Shown: positions 43,315-56,138 of the stretch, piece after piece
Numbering within the stretch: the first letter of the stretch is position 1
Layout: each line of letters begins with the position of its first letter
From: Amborella trichopoda
Lineage: Eukaryota > Streptophyta > Magnoliopsida > Amborellales > Amborellaceae
Length of the DNA stretch: 64,000 nt
Assembly: GCF_000471905.2 (NCBI RefSeq)
Contig: NW_006495273.1
Span: forward strand, 8,516,131 to 8,580,130
Reading direction: 5' to 3'
Notes under the pieces: model-generated
Database searches by the model: none
What the model saw: the letters and a program-made list of their open reading frames with translations, nothing else
Told to the model about the DNA's origin: nothing
Translations under genes and position numbers: made by a program

Positions 43315-46019
43315 TTAAACCCTAGCCCATATATTACTATGGGTATTTAAAAGATTCTACATTGAAGATATGATTAGACTTTCTTTCTTTTGAATTCACT
43401 GCATAACACCAAGTTTGAAATCAACTTTCCCACCCCAAAAGACTAAAAGTAGGGCACATAAAAACTACCTAAACCTCGTATGGATAGAGCTTGTTTTTGG
43501 ACTTATTTTAATTAAAAAAATCAAAATCACAATAGGTAGTGGAGCTTCCACTCTTGAGCAACTATTTACCCATTGATCCTATTGCTCCTCACAATTCAAT
43601 TAGCGCACCACGTGCACTACTCATTCCTATATGCTATTTTTGGTTTTTTATTTGACTAAATTTTACAATAGAGAAAACCAAAAGTTACTTTGCTTCCCCA
43701 AAACAGAAAACCATGGATCCTTTGATTGACCTAATTATCCTTCTTGAAACTTCATCCGGAATTTATTTTGATTTTCCATTAATACAGGGAAATTATTTCA
43801 TAGACTTCAATATCTCTATACAGTCACAGTACCACCACCACCACCAGCAGTTTGCGGGCCATCCCACTGGTTTGCCACTACCACCATCACCGCCACCAGC
43901 ACTGCCATCACACCATTTACCACGGCAGCCATCACCACATAACCAAGCCTAACATTTTGTTCTCCAAATTAAAACATGTCTATAGGGAGGCAAACGAGGT
44001 GGCAAATTGTTAAAATCAAGGGTCTTGTATGTAGATTTACTTGTATTTCGTCATTTTCCTGTGTAAGTCATAATGCACTTTGACCAATAAAATTAGGTAG
44101 CTTGGGTGGTGGTGGTAGCACCCCCCACTCTAGTCATCATATTATGCTTTCTATTCCCGTCACTAATACCACCCTACTAATACATTAAAAAAGCTAACTC
44201 CTAATAAACTTGAAAAAACGGATAGGGGCATATCTTCTCCACTGAATTATCCAAAAAATAAATAAAAATTATGGGCTCTTTTTTTTTTAAAAAAAACAAT
44301 TAAACTACTGTAAACAATAAATAATAATTGGCCGATTCCAATTTAAAAAAAGAACACCATTTATTCAACATAAGAAAAGCATTATTGGCTGGCTTCGATT
44401 TCCCATGCCACAAGGCGGGCATGGATAAATCATTTCTCTTCCCACTGAGATTCACTTTCTTTCTTAATATATAGCATTATAACTATTACATAGTGAAAAA
44501 AAAGGAAAAAGCAAACGGGTATGGAATTTTGTTAAAGAATGCTTGAGCCTTTGTTTGAATGTCTATGTTGGGGTGGTTTGACCACTTTAGAATATTCCAC
44601 TTGTTTAGGGCTAGACTAAGCCGGATGAGCCACCCAATCCGATCTTTGAGAAATTAGGGAGACACCCCAAACAATATTTTGCATTTAGCTCAAAATATTC
44701 ATCATTTTTTTTTGTTTTGTTTAAATCTAGTTCAAAATTTTAATCATAGTTAAATATGATGCTTTGCATTGAGTCACGCATACTGTAGAGAGAGAGAAGT
44801 AGACGGCTGTGTTTCCTGTGGGACCAAAACTAGTGGGTTTGGATCAAAGTTGACCTCCAAACACAGTGGATAGTTCCTCTGTTTCCTTTTTGCATAACCA
44901 TACTGAGTTTCAACAATGAAAAGTCGGATGCAGACTAGATAAGTGGCGTTATTGGTTGTATATTTGATGGTTTGGTCCAGTTCTGTCCTAGACTTTTGAA
45001 GTGGAGGCAGCCTTGCTTCCGTTATAATTATTTCAACCACGAAAGCGAGTGTGTACCCCTTTGACACTTGTTTTCGATTTGGAGATGTGTGCACTTTGAC
45101 GCACTGTAATAGACATGGCTCGGGCCAAGAATTCAGTTTTGGCTCAAGCCGAGTTATTTGGGTGAGTCCGACTAACTTAAGGGCTATGGGGGTGGGGGGG
45201 GGGTGGAGGCATGTGGTTGGAGATGGGATGGAGGGAAGAAGAGAAGCAGGTGGCGACAAATATATTGCATGTCGCCACGTGTTTCTCTCTCTGTCCCCCA
45301 CCTTTTCCCACCTTATTTATCTCTATATCTTCTCTTCTCTCTCCCCCCTCTCTTGGGCCACACAGCTCCTACCTCTCTTTTTCCCTAAGATTTGGACTCT
45401 CTCCCCCCTCTCTTGGGCCACACAGCTCCTACCTCTCTTTTTCCCTAAGATTTGGACTGTAAAAGTGGGGATTTCATGCTTAAAATTAGAGAGATGGGAA
45501 AAAAAGCAAAGGGGAGCGAGACAAAAATAGAAGTAGGGAGGGGAAGAGAGAGGGGCGAGGAAGAGAGAGGGGGAATGAAAGCGGGTCAAAGAGGATTTTT
45601 TTACAACTTATTATATTTTATTTTTTATGTAATCCATTTGTACATACAACTTGGGGTACTCCGTCGAGTCCCAGTACATTACTTTGACCTCTCACGTAAC
45701 TCTTGCCTCGAATCCTACCTATCTATTGTATAGGGCTTTTCCAATGATGAATTGTTGATGTCGCTTCTTTTTTTTTTTTTTTTCTTTTTTTTTTTTGAGG
45801 TAGTTCGATGGGGAAGGGGTCTTTAACTGTAGTAGGAATAGAACTTTAGATGTCATGCTATGGTATTCTGCCACCCTAATCATCTAGCCTTGAGCCCGTT
45901 CTTGATATGACTTCACCACTGTATGGGGACTCAGCAGAGTTAGGGAGAGCCCAAGTACCTCTGGGTGTATAACTTGGGGCATTTAAAAAAATTTAAAAAA
46001 GATGAAAAATTATGAAAAA
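43315..46019. other. Non-coding stretch, no gene recognised
   Basis: It includes short open frames at 43713-43952 (+), 44774-45301 (-) and 45051-45530 (+). They show proline/histidine- or CT-repeat-driven composition and no family resemblance. It contains a perfect 60-bp tandem repeat (45339-45458) and poly-T at about 45766-45796. Confidence 0.5.
45339..45458. repeat. Perfect 60-bp tandem repeat x 2
   Basis: The unit starts CTCTCCCCCCTCTCTTGGGC and ends TAAGATTTGGACT. The two copies appear identical, so the duplication is recent. It lies in a pyrimidine-rich tract of the + strand. Confidence 0.9.
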
Positions 46020-47453
46020 TAAAGATCGCCATCATCGTTGTTAGACCCTTTGTCAATTAATTGAGATAAGCTACACGAATCCTGGTTTGTTATTCTTCTC
46101 TATTATAGCCATACCCTCAGTAAGGCCATAAGTCTGCATGTCTTTTCTCACTACTTCGAATCATGTCTTTTTGGGCTTATCCCTTGCCCTTTGTGAGCAT
46201 TCTAATTGAACTACCTCGCACCTTCTAACAGATGATGTATTGGGTCTACGCCATACATGGCCACTCCCTTTTAGTCTACTTTATCTCATTTTATCACCTA
46301 TTCTATCATTTCTTATCTTGCCACTCATCTATCTCAATATCCTCATCCTACGTACATCATTCTATTGGTACGTTGTTTCTTGACTACACAACATTATGTC
46401 CTATAAACAAAGCTGGTTTTACAGTTGTCTTATAATACTTGCCCTTCACCTTCATTAGTATGTGGCATTCACATAAAACTCTAGTTACACATCTCCACTT
46501 TGCCCACCTAACTCTAATTTTATGTACGACATCTTCCTCAATCTCTAGATTTTTCTAGATTATTGACCCAAGATATCCAAAGTGCGTTCGTTTTGGTATT
46601 CTTTGGTCGTTAATCTTAACTATTTCCTCGTCTCTACTCTTATTATTAATAAACTTGCATTCCATATACTCTATTTTTGTCTGACTAATTTTAGAACCTT
46701 TAGATTCTAGAGCATCCTTCCAAAGTTCTGACTTTTTGTTAACACTTTTTCGGGTCTCTTCAATCAAAATTCTGTCATTTGCGAACAACATACTCTATGG
46801 TACCTCATCTTGTAGATGCTTAGTTAAATCGTCCATAACTAAGACAAAGAAGTATGAGCTCAGTGTTGACCCTTGATGTGGACCTATTGTGACTAAAAAC
46901 TCACTCTTCTCTCCACTAGTTGTTCGTACACCAGTTGACGTTCCGTTGTACATATCTCTCACCAAGTTTATGGAGCGTTTGGAAACACATTTATTTTTCA
47001 ACACCCACAATATTAAATATCAAGATACTCTATTATAAGCTTTCACTAGATCAATAAAGATCATGTGGAGCTATTTTTCCTTCGTTCTAAAGTTTTCAAT
47101 TAGTTGCCTAAGTAGAAAAATAGCCTCAATTATTGACATCCTTGATATCAAACTGAATTGAACCGAATTGGCTCTCTAATACACTTGGTTTCGCCTTAGT
47201 TGTTGCTCAATCTCTCTCTACTATAGCTTCATAATATAGCTCATATGTTTGATCCCTCAATAATTTGCACAATTATGTATGTGTCCTTTATTCTTATAAA
47301 TAGGTACTACAATGTTTTTCCTCAATTCGTTTGGTATTTTCTTTGTTCTCAATACCTTGTTAAACAACTTGGTTAGCCAATCTCCGCTATGCACTTCCAA
47401 ACCTCAATCAGAATACCATCTAATCCTAAAGACTTTCCTATCTTCATCCTCTT
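46020..47453 (-). mobile_element. RTE-type LINE, 5'-truncated, degenerate
   Basis: The minus strand encodes RTE-clade reverse transcriptase blocks in order: KRMKIGKSLGLDGILIEVWK at about 47453-47394, then INLVRDMYNGTSTGVRTTSG, VTIGPHQGSTLSSYFFVLVM and DDLTKHLQDEVP (47010-46795), then MLFANDRILIEET and YMECKFINN to FGYLGSII (46791-46555). The catalytic FADD motif reads FAND. Frames shift between blocks. The 3' end has the family's CCAATTAATTG-like palindrome (AATTAATTGA) and a short GAT-rich tail near 46030-46060. Confidence 0.82.
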
Positions 47454-48708
47454 TGTTTACACTCGATTTTGGACCGATCTCCGAGCGAGATCGGCTCAAA
47501 TGTCTTGCGAGACGAGTAGATTTTTTTAAAATCAGTATAGAGAGTTGGAGTCGCTCAAATTATAGATTTAGGGGCATCACATATCTTTGCTGATCTATTT
47601 CATCTTTAAACCTATAGGCAGCGCCAGCTTCAGAATCCATTTATTAGAACTTAAAAATCTTGTAAATTCTAACTAAAACTAAAAAATAATAAATAACTAA
47701 AAAATAAAATAAATAAATAAAGAGAGAGAGAAAGATCACATACCTGGAAAACCGGGAGTTAGGGCCTGTATCAGGTCCGAGGGTTGGTTTACACCTTTTG
47801 ATGTGTTCTCTTGCTTTCGGGAAGCATGGCTCTAAAGTTTTTGATTAGGACCTAGGTAAAATCATTCTTGGGATTTTGATTTTAGATGCATTTTGAGAGG
47901 GTTTGAGTTTAAGGCCTTTAATATAAGGTTTTCTAGGGAGTTTTTCTAATTTTCTAGAGGTTTTCCCTAATTTTTTAGGGTGTTAGTATTTTTTTATATT
48001 TTCTAGAGTTTTTTGGATAAATATACCAAGTTTTGTAAATTTTCTAGGATTTTTCTCTAATTTATGGGAATTTCTTAATATTTCTAAGGATTTTCCTAAC
48101 TAATATGCAAGATATTTTTGGACGATTTTTTTGGTGAACTTGAGGGGGTATTTATAGGCTTGAAGTAGGATTAGGCTTGAAACTAACTGATATAATATCC
48201 TAGTTCTAGTTTGATTAGGAATGGGGTATTTTTAAGAGATTTCTATAATATTCCATCCAAAACCAACTTAAAATTCTAATTAAAATAGGATTGGGTTGTC
48301 TAATGCACCGACCTCGGCCCATCGGGCTGCATGATATGCGTCATTTCGTGCAGTCTGATGCTCTGTGTGCCTCGCGACTGGCATGCAACACAATATGAGT
48401 CGCACTAAGGGTATTTTGGTCATTTCGACCAATAACCCCCAAGGCCCTAACTTTCTAACATAACATCCGATTTGAGCGATTCTTACACTGTCGGAAATCT
48501 CTCGAGGTCTAGTATGGCTTCAAATAGATTTTGAAATGTTTTGGAACAATTATTAGATCTAAGCTGACTATAGTTTACTAGGGTTTGTGTAGTCTCAAAA
48601 CTCAAAATCAGAGTTTCTAAAAGTTTCCTTAGCCAAATTTTCAAGAGGGTGTGTCTACCGTTGCCCCCTCTGCAAACTTCACCTCCCGTTTGAGCGTTCA
48701 CATTTTCT
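47454..48708 (+). mobile_element. Probable solo LTR (Ty3-like) interrupting or abutting the LINE
   Basis: It begins TGTTTACACTCGATTTTGG and soon has TTGGAGTCGC, a phrase common near the start of several plant Ty3 LTRs. CCTCTT occurs immediately before (47448-47453) and after (48709-48714), which may be a target duplication. The right end lacks a clear CA and LINE similarity does not obviously resume beyond it, so the boundaries are tentative. Confidence 0.35.
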
Positions 48709-48714
48709 CCTCTT

Positions 48715-49262
48715 TAGTACAACCCCTCTCCAAAGCCTTTGTACCTTTCCAAAAACTTTCGCTCCCTAAATCTTTTTACCTTTCCAAAATCCTTTGCTCT
48801 CTAAAACCTCCTTAGGATCAAAGTAAAAGAAAGTTGCGGAATTTGCATTAGGTTTTCAAAGTCTTTAATTTGTATCCCATGTCTCTTCTCCTTTGATAAC
48901 GAGTGGGGTTTTGGTGGTTGCACCACTTGAGCTTTTGTTAAAGGTTACTGTTTTCATTCTCACTAACATTTAGAAAAAAAATTGGCTTTACCTATTGATC
49001 CAAAAAAAAATCGGCTCTTCTACGTCAAAAGCACATGCCCTCCTCTATCTCAGCCTCCATAAGCAAACTCAAGCCAACATCTCGACCCTCTTTTATGGCC
49101 AAACTCACCTGATCAATGAGAGATCCAATCCATCTTCAAACACAATCAGATCATCAAATTATTTTCAAACCCTACCCTATCTTGTCCAGTACCAAGTAAT
49201 GAGAGGTCCTTGACCAAATACCATTAATTTAAGCGCAACAACAAATCATTGGCTATAAAGAG
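48715..49262. other. Non-coding stretch, nothing recognised
   Basis: Short frames only. A repeated CCTTTCCAAAA-type phrase occurs at 48720-48800. Confidence 0.45.
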
Positions 49263-49270
49263 AGTGATAG

Positions 49271-49510
49271 AGGGCTCGTAATGGGTTGGACGGCCCAGGA
49301 CCACGCCCTAAAAAATAGGGCTTGGGCCATAAACTGTCGCTTGAGGGCGGGGCTAGGGCCGCTTCAGCCCGACCCGCCCTCTTTTTTTCTTGTCTGGCAA
49401 AGGCTGTTTCGGCCCGACATGACCCTCTTTTTTTTTTTTCCCCCTTTTTTTTCTTTGATTTCCTTTCACTTGATTTTGGCCCGCCCCAGGCGCGGCTTGT
49501 TGTCACTCTT
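49271..49510. mobile_element. GC-rich hAT-type MITE
   Basis: It is flanked by a perfect 8-bp duplication AGTGATAG (49263-49270 and 49511-49518). The ends are imperfect inverted repeats (AGGGCTCGTAATGGG on the left, AAGAGTGACAACAAGCC read inward from the right). The interior is rich in GGCCC and CCCGCC motifs, unlike its AT-rich surroundings. Open frames across it reflect composition only. Confidence 0.8.
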
Positions 49511-50283
49511 AGTGATAGTGCCTGAGCTATTGGCTGGGTTCAGCAGTTGGTACGAATACTCGCTATTGTATTTTGCCGGCCATGGATATATTATTAGAGA
49601 GCTTAGTGACAATTTATCGGGATATTATCGGCAATGGATTTTCTCGCGTGTGCCTTCTTTAATGGAAATTTATGGGAATTTACCGCGAATTTGAAATATT
49701 ATAAAATGGACGAGGTTTCTATGAGGCTCTTAAATTTTTCATTTTTGAGATAGAATTTTGGACCCAATTTGTACGGACATATGATATTTAACATGGAGGT
49801 CATGAGTAGGAAAAATTAAATAAATTCTAAAAATTAAGAATAATTAAAGTGTTAGTTTCCACTGTTTTTAGATGGAACACCCATTTGTGTCCATCTTCAA
49901 ACGGGATGCTTTATGTTTGGGGGTGCAAATGTAGGAATGCATCTCCTAACTCACGAAACGATCTTTCCTATAAAATATATATTCTAATAAAATGAATTAC
50001 TGACCATTAACTGAAAATATAACAATTAAAAATTGTAATAGCATTGCTGCATCAAATATTGTTGTTTTTTCCGACTAAGTTGGATAATGCATGAAAGAAA
50101 ATTTATATGCAATCTTTTGAAAATAGACTCTTACAATCACTAACGTTAATTATTCTACATTGAAATAACAACAAATACAAATTAAAGTTTTTAGCCGGAT
50201 AGTTTTAATTTATTGAGATCATATCTCAAATAATAATGGCATTGCAAAATATCACGACAAAAACCCTATAAATTTAATTTAAA

Positions 50284-50530
50284 GAGTGATTTGCATAAGG
50301 TTGCAACCTTAAACAATCCAATTTAGGCATTCTTCTAAGTTTTATCATAAATGTAATTTTGATATAAATAATTATTAGAATGGCTTGAGAATCTCTTTTT
50401 ATCTCTAATTATAAAATTTTAAACTCTAAAAATAGTTCAAATCAAGTAGATCTATAAACATATAAATATCTTGAAAATGGATGGCCCAGATAATATATTG
50501 CAAGATAAACTATTTCATGGATTTGAAATC
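50284..50530. mobile_element. Partial Mutator-like MITE (same family as 54915-55203)
   Basis: It shares GCATAAGGTTGCAACCTTAA and the following TAAACAATCCA block, plus the AGTAGATCTATAA and CTTGAAAATGGATGGCC-type blocks, with 54915-55203 and 60669-61058. The right inverted end was not found. Confidence 0.6.
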
Positions 50531-51003
50531 TTTTTTCTTTTCATATTCACATATCTTGATGGGCAGATGTTCGATTAGAGGGTCTTCCAACATCCAAAAA
50601 ATATTTTATGATGGATTTTTGAGAAGGGAGATGAAGACGTAAAGCCCATAACATTTTGGGGACGATGAAAATACGGGGAAGATCTCCTTTTTCTCTTTTT
50701 ATTTAGGGAAAATTATAGATAACCCAAAATGTAAATTGTAGTTTGGTCGCATAACGAAATATGAGTCTTTATCTGAGATGGGCATCGATACACATCCAAA
50801 ATTTAATATATCTTTGGAATAAGGAAGTCACAATTAATTCTGATTTAAAATATAAGGGTCTGTTGTGACCTCCTTATATAGATAAGTCCTTACTGATTCT
50901 TTAAACCAATATAATGCAAGGGCCCAAAATAGTATGTTATTACTCGGAAAGATGAATTTCTCGAAATTTTTTATGTTTTTGACAAATTTACCCATTATGA
51001 TTT

Positions 51004-51275
51004 TCTAACATCAGACTATATTTAGATCTCATTTTTTGAAGGTTTGATGTCTGCTGGTTTTAGCATCAAGCTCCGTTTGGATACCATTTTTTGAAGGTTC
51101 AAGATGGTCTAATATTTCTAAAGTTGAATCCCATTTAGACCTCATTTTTTTTATGGCTTAAGGAGGTCCGATTTTTCTAACATTTTGACCGGCCTAATTT
51201 TTTGAAGGTTTAAGGCGGTCCGATATTTCTAACATCGACAGCATTTAGACCTCAACTTTTAAAGGTTTAAGGTGA
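51004..51275. repeat. Degenerate tandem repeat, about 70 bp x 4
   Basis: Units share CATTTAGACCTCATTTTTTG, AAGGTTTAAGG and GGTCCGATATTTCTAACAT in order, with variable gaps. There is no coding potential. Confidence 0.75.
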
Positions 51276-52497
51276 TCATAAAATCAAAAAATAAATTTAA
51301 TATAGAATCCGATGTTTAAAAATTGGACTAGGGGGAAGCTTGAAAAAAATTAAAAATCCGGAAAACAAGAACCTTCGCATAAATATTAGACCATCACATA
51401 ATAACTGTCAAATACAAAGATACGTACGTATTTTCCCTATAGATAAATAGCCTTGTGCATATGTTTCCTTCACTTTATAGTTTTGCATTGATACAAAGTA
51501 CAATCAAATTTATCGCCAGGATGACTTGGAACCATGGTTTGAGGTGACGTCCATACATCCCCCGTGGATGGGTGTTAGAAATTAAGCTTTATTTTTGCCG
51601 AAAAGTTCAATGGTTGTCAAGCCATCACAAATGTACGTTAAAACGGAAATATCAGTCATTGTTTATGATACAGACTGTCATCTCGCCAACCCAGCTACTA
51701 CTAAGATAGAAAAAACAAAGATGGATGAGGCTTGTTCGTTTATAATTTCGTTCCTTCTCAATGATAAATAACTTGTGCATGGGAAAAGAGTGAAATTTGT
51801 GCTTGTTCTGAGCCCGTTTGCATCCATTTTTACTGATTTTTGCCATGGTCAATTATCGACTGTTCGTGCAAGACCTGGGCCATATTTGACTCCAAAGCAC
51901 ACACCTTCTACTTTGTAGGACCCTCTACCTGCAAAATGAGGATCTACAAAGTTTGGGCTCTAATAAGACCTAATAGGGTGACCCTTATGCCATCTTTAGT
52001 GTTTTCAACAGTTTTTTTACACCTATATACTAGATTGTTCTCGAGAGATGCAACCTCGCATATTTGTGATCTGCTAGCCGCAGTTATTGTCAGGATTTGT
52101 TTCCTCCTTAGTCCTTTAAGGACTTCCTGTATGATAGAGTACCTGAACGCTTAGGATGTCAGCCACATGGCACGTATCTCAAGTTAGTCCAACACCCTAG
52201 CCCTTGTGCATGGCTATGAGTATGGATGTCTTCCATAACCTTACAGTACTTAGTATCGGTGCCTCAACCACGTGGCACGTTAAGCTACATACTATCACTC
52301 CAATGACTTATAAATGACTTCAACTTGATCTCAAGACAAATCACACTCAAATAGACATCATGGAGATTGATAAAAATACAATACAATGTCTCCGAATGCA
52401 ATTTTATCCATATTTACTCAACTCATGAATAAATATGAACATTTAAAAAATATAAGATTCACATGAACTCAATTTCATTTATATAAGCAACTGTGTG
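51276..52497. other. Non-coding stretch, no gene recognised
   Basis: Frames at 51652-51852 (-) and 51840-52154 (+) are short and resemble no family I know. GCCACATGGCACG and ACCACGTGGCACG at about 52161 and 52267 hint at a short direct repeat of about 106 bp spacing. Confidence 0.45.
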
Positions 52498-52502
52498 CAC
52501 TA

Positions 52503-53498
52503 TGGTAGAAACTGTATTGCTGTATAATTGGGCCTTAAGCCCACATGGAAGATGTATTAGAGAGCTTATAGAATATGTGAACAAGAGCCCCCAATTTATA
52601 GGATTACAAAGTGTGTACTACTAAAAAAACTAACATATGTATTGAACCACCTTCCTGACATGGGTACACATAAAAAAAAAGAAAATATTGTTCCCAAAAT
52701 AACTGCAGGTTTTGATATTTCCATACTCTCCCTCAAACTCAGGATGTGTTAAGAGAGAGTAACTTGAGACAATTGAAGGTACGCTTTAGTAACAAAGTAG
52801 GAGTAGAAGAAGCTTGAACAACTGCAAATTAGCGATCCGCAGAAACCGACATCTCGAACAGAGAAGTCTCACATAACAATAAATCAATAGGCATCCAAAA
52901 CAGATAAGATCGAACAAACTTGATCATCACAAATGATGGAGTAACGGAAAACTCCATCATCCAATATGATTGAGTAACGGAAAACTCAATCATTAAATAT
53001 GATCAAGTAACGAAAAACTTGATCATCAATCAAGATCGAGAAATTCGATTATCAAACAAGATGCACTTGAAAGAGCCAACAAAAATCAGCAGTGGATCAA
53101 CAAGCACAATTGGAACTTAGAAACAGAGTTGAGAACAATAAGAACTTCTATGATAAAGAACTTTGGATAAAAGTTAGCCTCCGTAAAAAAAATTCTCTAT
53201 GATTAAGAGAGATGAAGAAACCACCAGTGTTCAAAAGATCGCTACTGATAGATTAACCTGACTCTGATACTATGTTAGAAACTGTATTTCTGTATAATTG
53301 GGCCTTAAGCCCCCATAGATGAGGCATTAGAGGGCTTATAGAATATGTGAACAAGAGCTCCAATTTATAGGGTTACAAAGTTGTGTACTACTAAAAAAAC
53401 TAACATATGTAATGAACCACCTTCATAATATGAATATTCATAAAAAGAAGAAAAATATTGTTCCAAAAAATAACTACAGGTTTCGATATTTCCATACA
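52503..53498 (-). mobile_element. Element C: TRIM-like miniature LTR element with hairpin array
   Basis: Two direct repeats of about 226 bp (52503-52727 and 53273-53498) flank a 545-bp interior. Beside the right repeat is CCTGACTCTGATACTA, the complement of a tRNA-Met primer site, so the element reads on the minus strand. Read that way its LTR runs TGTATGG...CTAACA, and a purine tract (GAGGGAGAG) precedes the other LTR. The interior has no coding capacity. It shares with element A the TGTTGGCTCT(T/C)(T/C)CAAGTGC block and an array of covarying hairpins, although the LTRs differ. The two LTRs differ at about 12%. Target duplications are unclear. Confidence 0.88.
52908..53050 (-). repeat. Hairpin array of element C with covarying stems
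   Basis: Given on the + strand, the units are GATGGAG/CTCCATC (52935-52958), GATTGAG/CTCAATC (52968-52991), GATCAAG/CTTGATC (53001-53024) and a shorter GATCGA/TCGATT (53034-53050). The first three have perfect 7-bp stems and a 10-nt loop TAACGGAAAA or TAACGAAAAA, the complement of the loop in element A. Confidence 0.9.
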
Positions 53499-53499
53499 C

Positions 53500-56138
53500 T
53501 TAATGGTATGGGAAGCTGATATGATACCAAATTTACTCAAAGAATTTAATCATACCTGTCCACTGGATTTAATCATGTATTGGAAGCATGCATCATGATG
53601 CTTAAGTCCAAATAATTAGGTGCTCCAATCGCAGTTGTCTCAAGAACGAAAGGCCATAGAACCATGTGTAGAGACAAATGGGATGTGCAGAGACAAATGG
53701 GATGTGCGCGTGGGAAAAGTGAGTGAGAGATGTAATGTATGCAATGACCTAGTGAGGGGTTATGGCATGAAATGATGATGCTAGAGCATGACATAATTTT
53801 GGCATAGTAATGGCTAGTAAAAATGGTTTTCCAAGTATAATAAACAACACTTTTATTTGTTGGTATATAATCATAAATCTCAAAAAAATTCAATTGTGAA
53901 AAACTGAGAAAAATTCATAAATCTCAAAAAAATTCAATTGTGAAAAAATGAGAAAACTTCAGAAAACTATTTCAAACTGAGATATGATAAATTAGGTATA
54001 TGGATAATGTAATTAAGCATAGAATGATCAATTTAAAGTAACTTAGAGAAACACTTAAATTTGGTTACCATGTTATTTTGGTTGAATTTACAGCGAGAAA
54101 AGATGGCAAGTGAAGGAGATAGAATACCTTTGAAGTGATCTCCAAAGTAGATGGTGATACGAGTGTGCCTCTCTTTATCTTTCTATCACTCTTCTTTCTC
54201 TCTCAAACTTAGGACAACTCAAGGCAAGAAGGAATGAGGGGGGTGTGCCACTCTATGGGGTATTTCTCTTTCATTCAAATTGTGAGAGATGATAAGATTT
54301 AATGTATTATATACTAGTTCAATTGTGGAACTTTTTTGTTGTTAAATTTGAGCCATTGATTTAGGACATCCAAGGAGTGAGAGAGGGTTTAGATCCTAGC
54401 TATACAACTTACACAATTGTTATTATATTTATGGTTGCCATTTATCACACCTTTATGCCCTTTAACCATAACTCATTTATGATTTTTCCCTTTAATTAAA
54501 TTAAATTTGAATTGAAATTTTAAAGCCTATGATTGATACCAAATCTCAACCATATATCCTTATCATAAAAGGCCATGATTAAAAATAAACCAATAAAAAA
54601 AACTAGGTGGGGGCGTCTCACCTCTTTCTGTCTCCTTGTTTTACTTTATAAAGGTTCAAATTTCAAACTTTGGTTCTCTCTCTCTCTCTCTAAATGTCAT
54701 TTTCCATCACCTTGGTGTCACAGTTTACACACTTGGTGTCATGGCTCACCCATTTTTGTAATGAAATTTCAATACCTTATGAAGACCTTTTAGGTCTAAA
54801 GTATTATTAAACAAATCACAAGTTAAAGAAAAATATCTAGCTCCTACATGGTACATGCATTTGAGGGACTAAACACATGCTAAGCCTCATAAAACATACT
54901 ACATATAACATTAAGGGTGAGGTTTGTATAAGGTGCCAACCTTAAACAATTGGTGCACCTCAAAATCTCATTAAAAGATGTATTTTTTATGCCAAAATTT
55001 TATCATGAGTTAAAAGTCTATTTTTCACGCCTATAATGAAATAGAAATTTCTAAAAATTGTGCAAATCTAGCAGATCTATAAGCACTCGAAAATCTTGAA
55101 AATTGACGGTCTAGATAATGTGTTACAAGATGCATTTAGGATTTGGAAATTATTTATCCGTTTATATACTGTATAAGGTTGACATCTTATATAAACTTTT
55201 TCCTAATATTAATAAGTCCCTCATTGAAACACCAACATAATGGAATGCCATCCTATGATGTCACGTTACACCCACCCACCAAGGTGTGCTAATGTGAAAG
55301 ACATGTGACACCTTTTGGCCACTTGGGTGTCACAAGCCCAACATGTGTGGTTGGCCTTATTTGGTATTTGACCAAACTAATTAAAAAAAGTAAGTTTACT
55401 CGAAGACAAATTATATCCTCAAAACTTTATAAAAATTATTTTTAATTATTCTTTATCAAAAAAACTAGTTGGACATTTAAGAAAAATAAAAAAATGGTAA
55501 TTAGGATCCTTTAGGTACGCTTGGCTAGATCTGGACTCTTGCACCATTTTCTCAAGTTAACCAAATAAGACCCATGTCCCACTGAATTTGGTTGAGGCCC
55601 ATGTTTGGCTTATCAAAGTTGACCTAATAGATGGTCATATCTCGAAATTACAGCGGATTGTAGTTTCATCCCAAGGACATGCCACTTGAGGATGTGGGGC
55701 CTCGCTCCTAGCACATGTGCATAACTCTTTCAAGTTGATCATACCTTGAAAGAGAGGTTTCCTATTTGTGATTAGATATGCATATGATGCATTAATGCTC
55801 GAGGTCGAAGATTTTGGCTCGTGTTCTCTTAAATCCTATTCTTCTTACACAGGTCTTATTCTCACATAAGATTCTATAATAGATATCCTCAAAGTCGATG
55901 CTCTTGCTAATGGCTCATACAATCATAAGGTATACGCATATCTACCCTGACAAGAGGAGACTCTTAAACCTCACGGTTCTGAAAAGGCCCATACAAGCTC
56001 TATGATATGGGGTTTTATGACTGTCTAGACTCCAGATCGCAAAGGTTTGATGAGTTAGGCATTCTTGTTCATTCCCACTATGACAAATAACTATTATAGA
56101 ATGGTGGATTAAGGCCTTGAAAGGCCATAACTCCAACA
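53500..56138 (-). mobile_element. Long LTR of the same family, with nested MITE
   Basis: The right edge is CCAACA; the minus-strand start is TGTTGGAGTTATGGCC followed by TTTCAAGGCC, the family start. It shares the CCACTTGGGTGTCA block with the LTR at 20269-22735 and the CT-rich block near 54180. The left edge is not fixed. A MITE (54915-55203) is inserted in it. At 53872-53960 a roughly 57-bp unit is repeated twice (CATAAATCTCAAAAAAATTC). No coding interior was seen. Confidence 0.6.
54915..55203. mobile_element. Mutator-like MITE
   Basis: The flanks TAACATTAA (54906-54914) and TAATATTAA (55204-55212) match at eight of nine bases. The ends are imperfect inverted repeats, GGTTTGTATAAGGTGCC on the left and AGTTTATATAAGATGTC read inward from the right. 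The interior matches 50284-50530 and 60669-61058. Confidence 0.75.

Noticed and set aside
43713-43952. Proline/histidine-rich frame on the + strand
   Set aside because: Driven by CCA/CCACC repeats; no conserved domain and no supporting splice context.
44774-45301. 175-residue open frame on the minus strand
   Set aside because: No recognisable domain, low-complexity ends and overlap with an open frame on the other strand in a pyrimidine-rich tract; likely chance.
45051-45530. 159-residue open frame on the + strand
   Set aside because: Largely produced by the 60-bp tandem repeat and CT-rich sequence.
49281-49694. 137-residue open frame on the + strand
   Set aside because: It spans the GC-rich MITE 49271-49510 and shows no protein family features.
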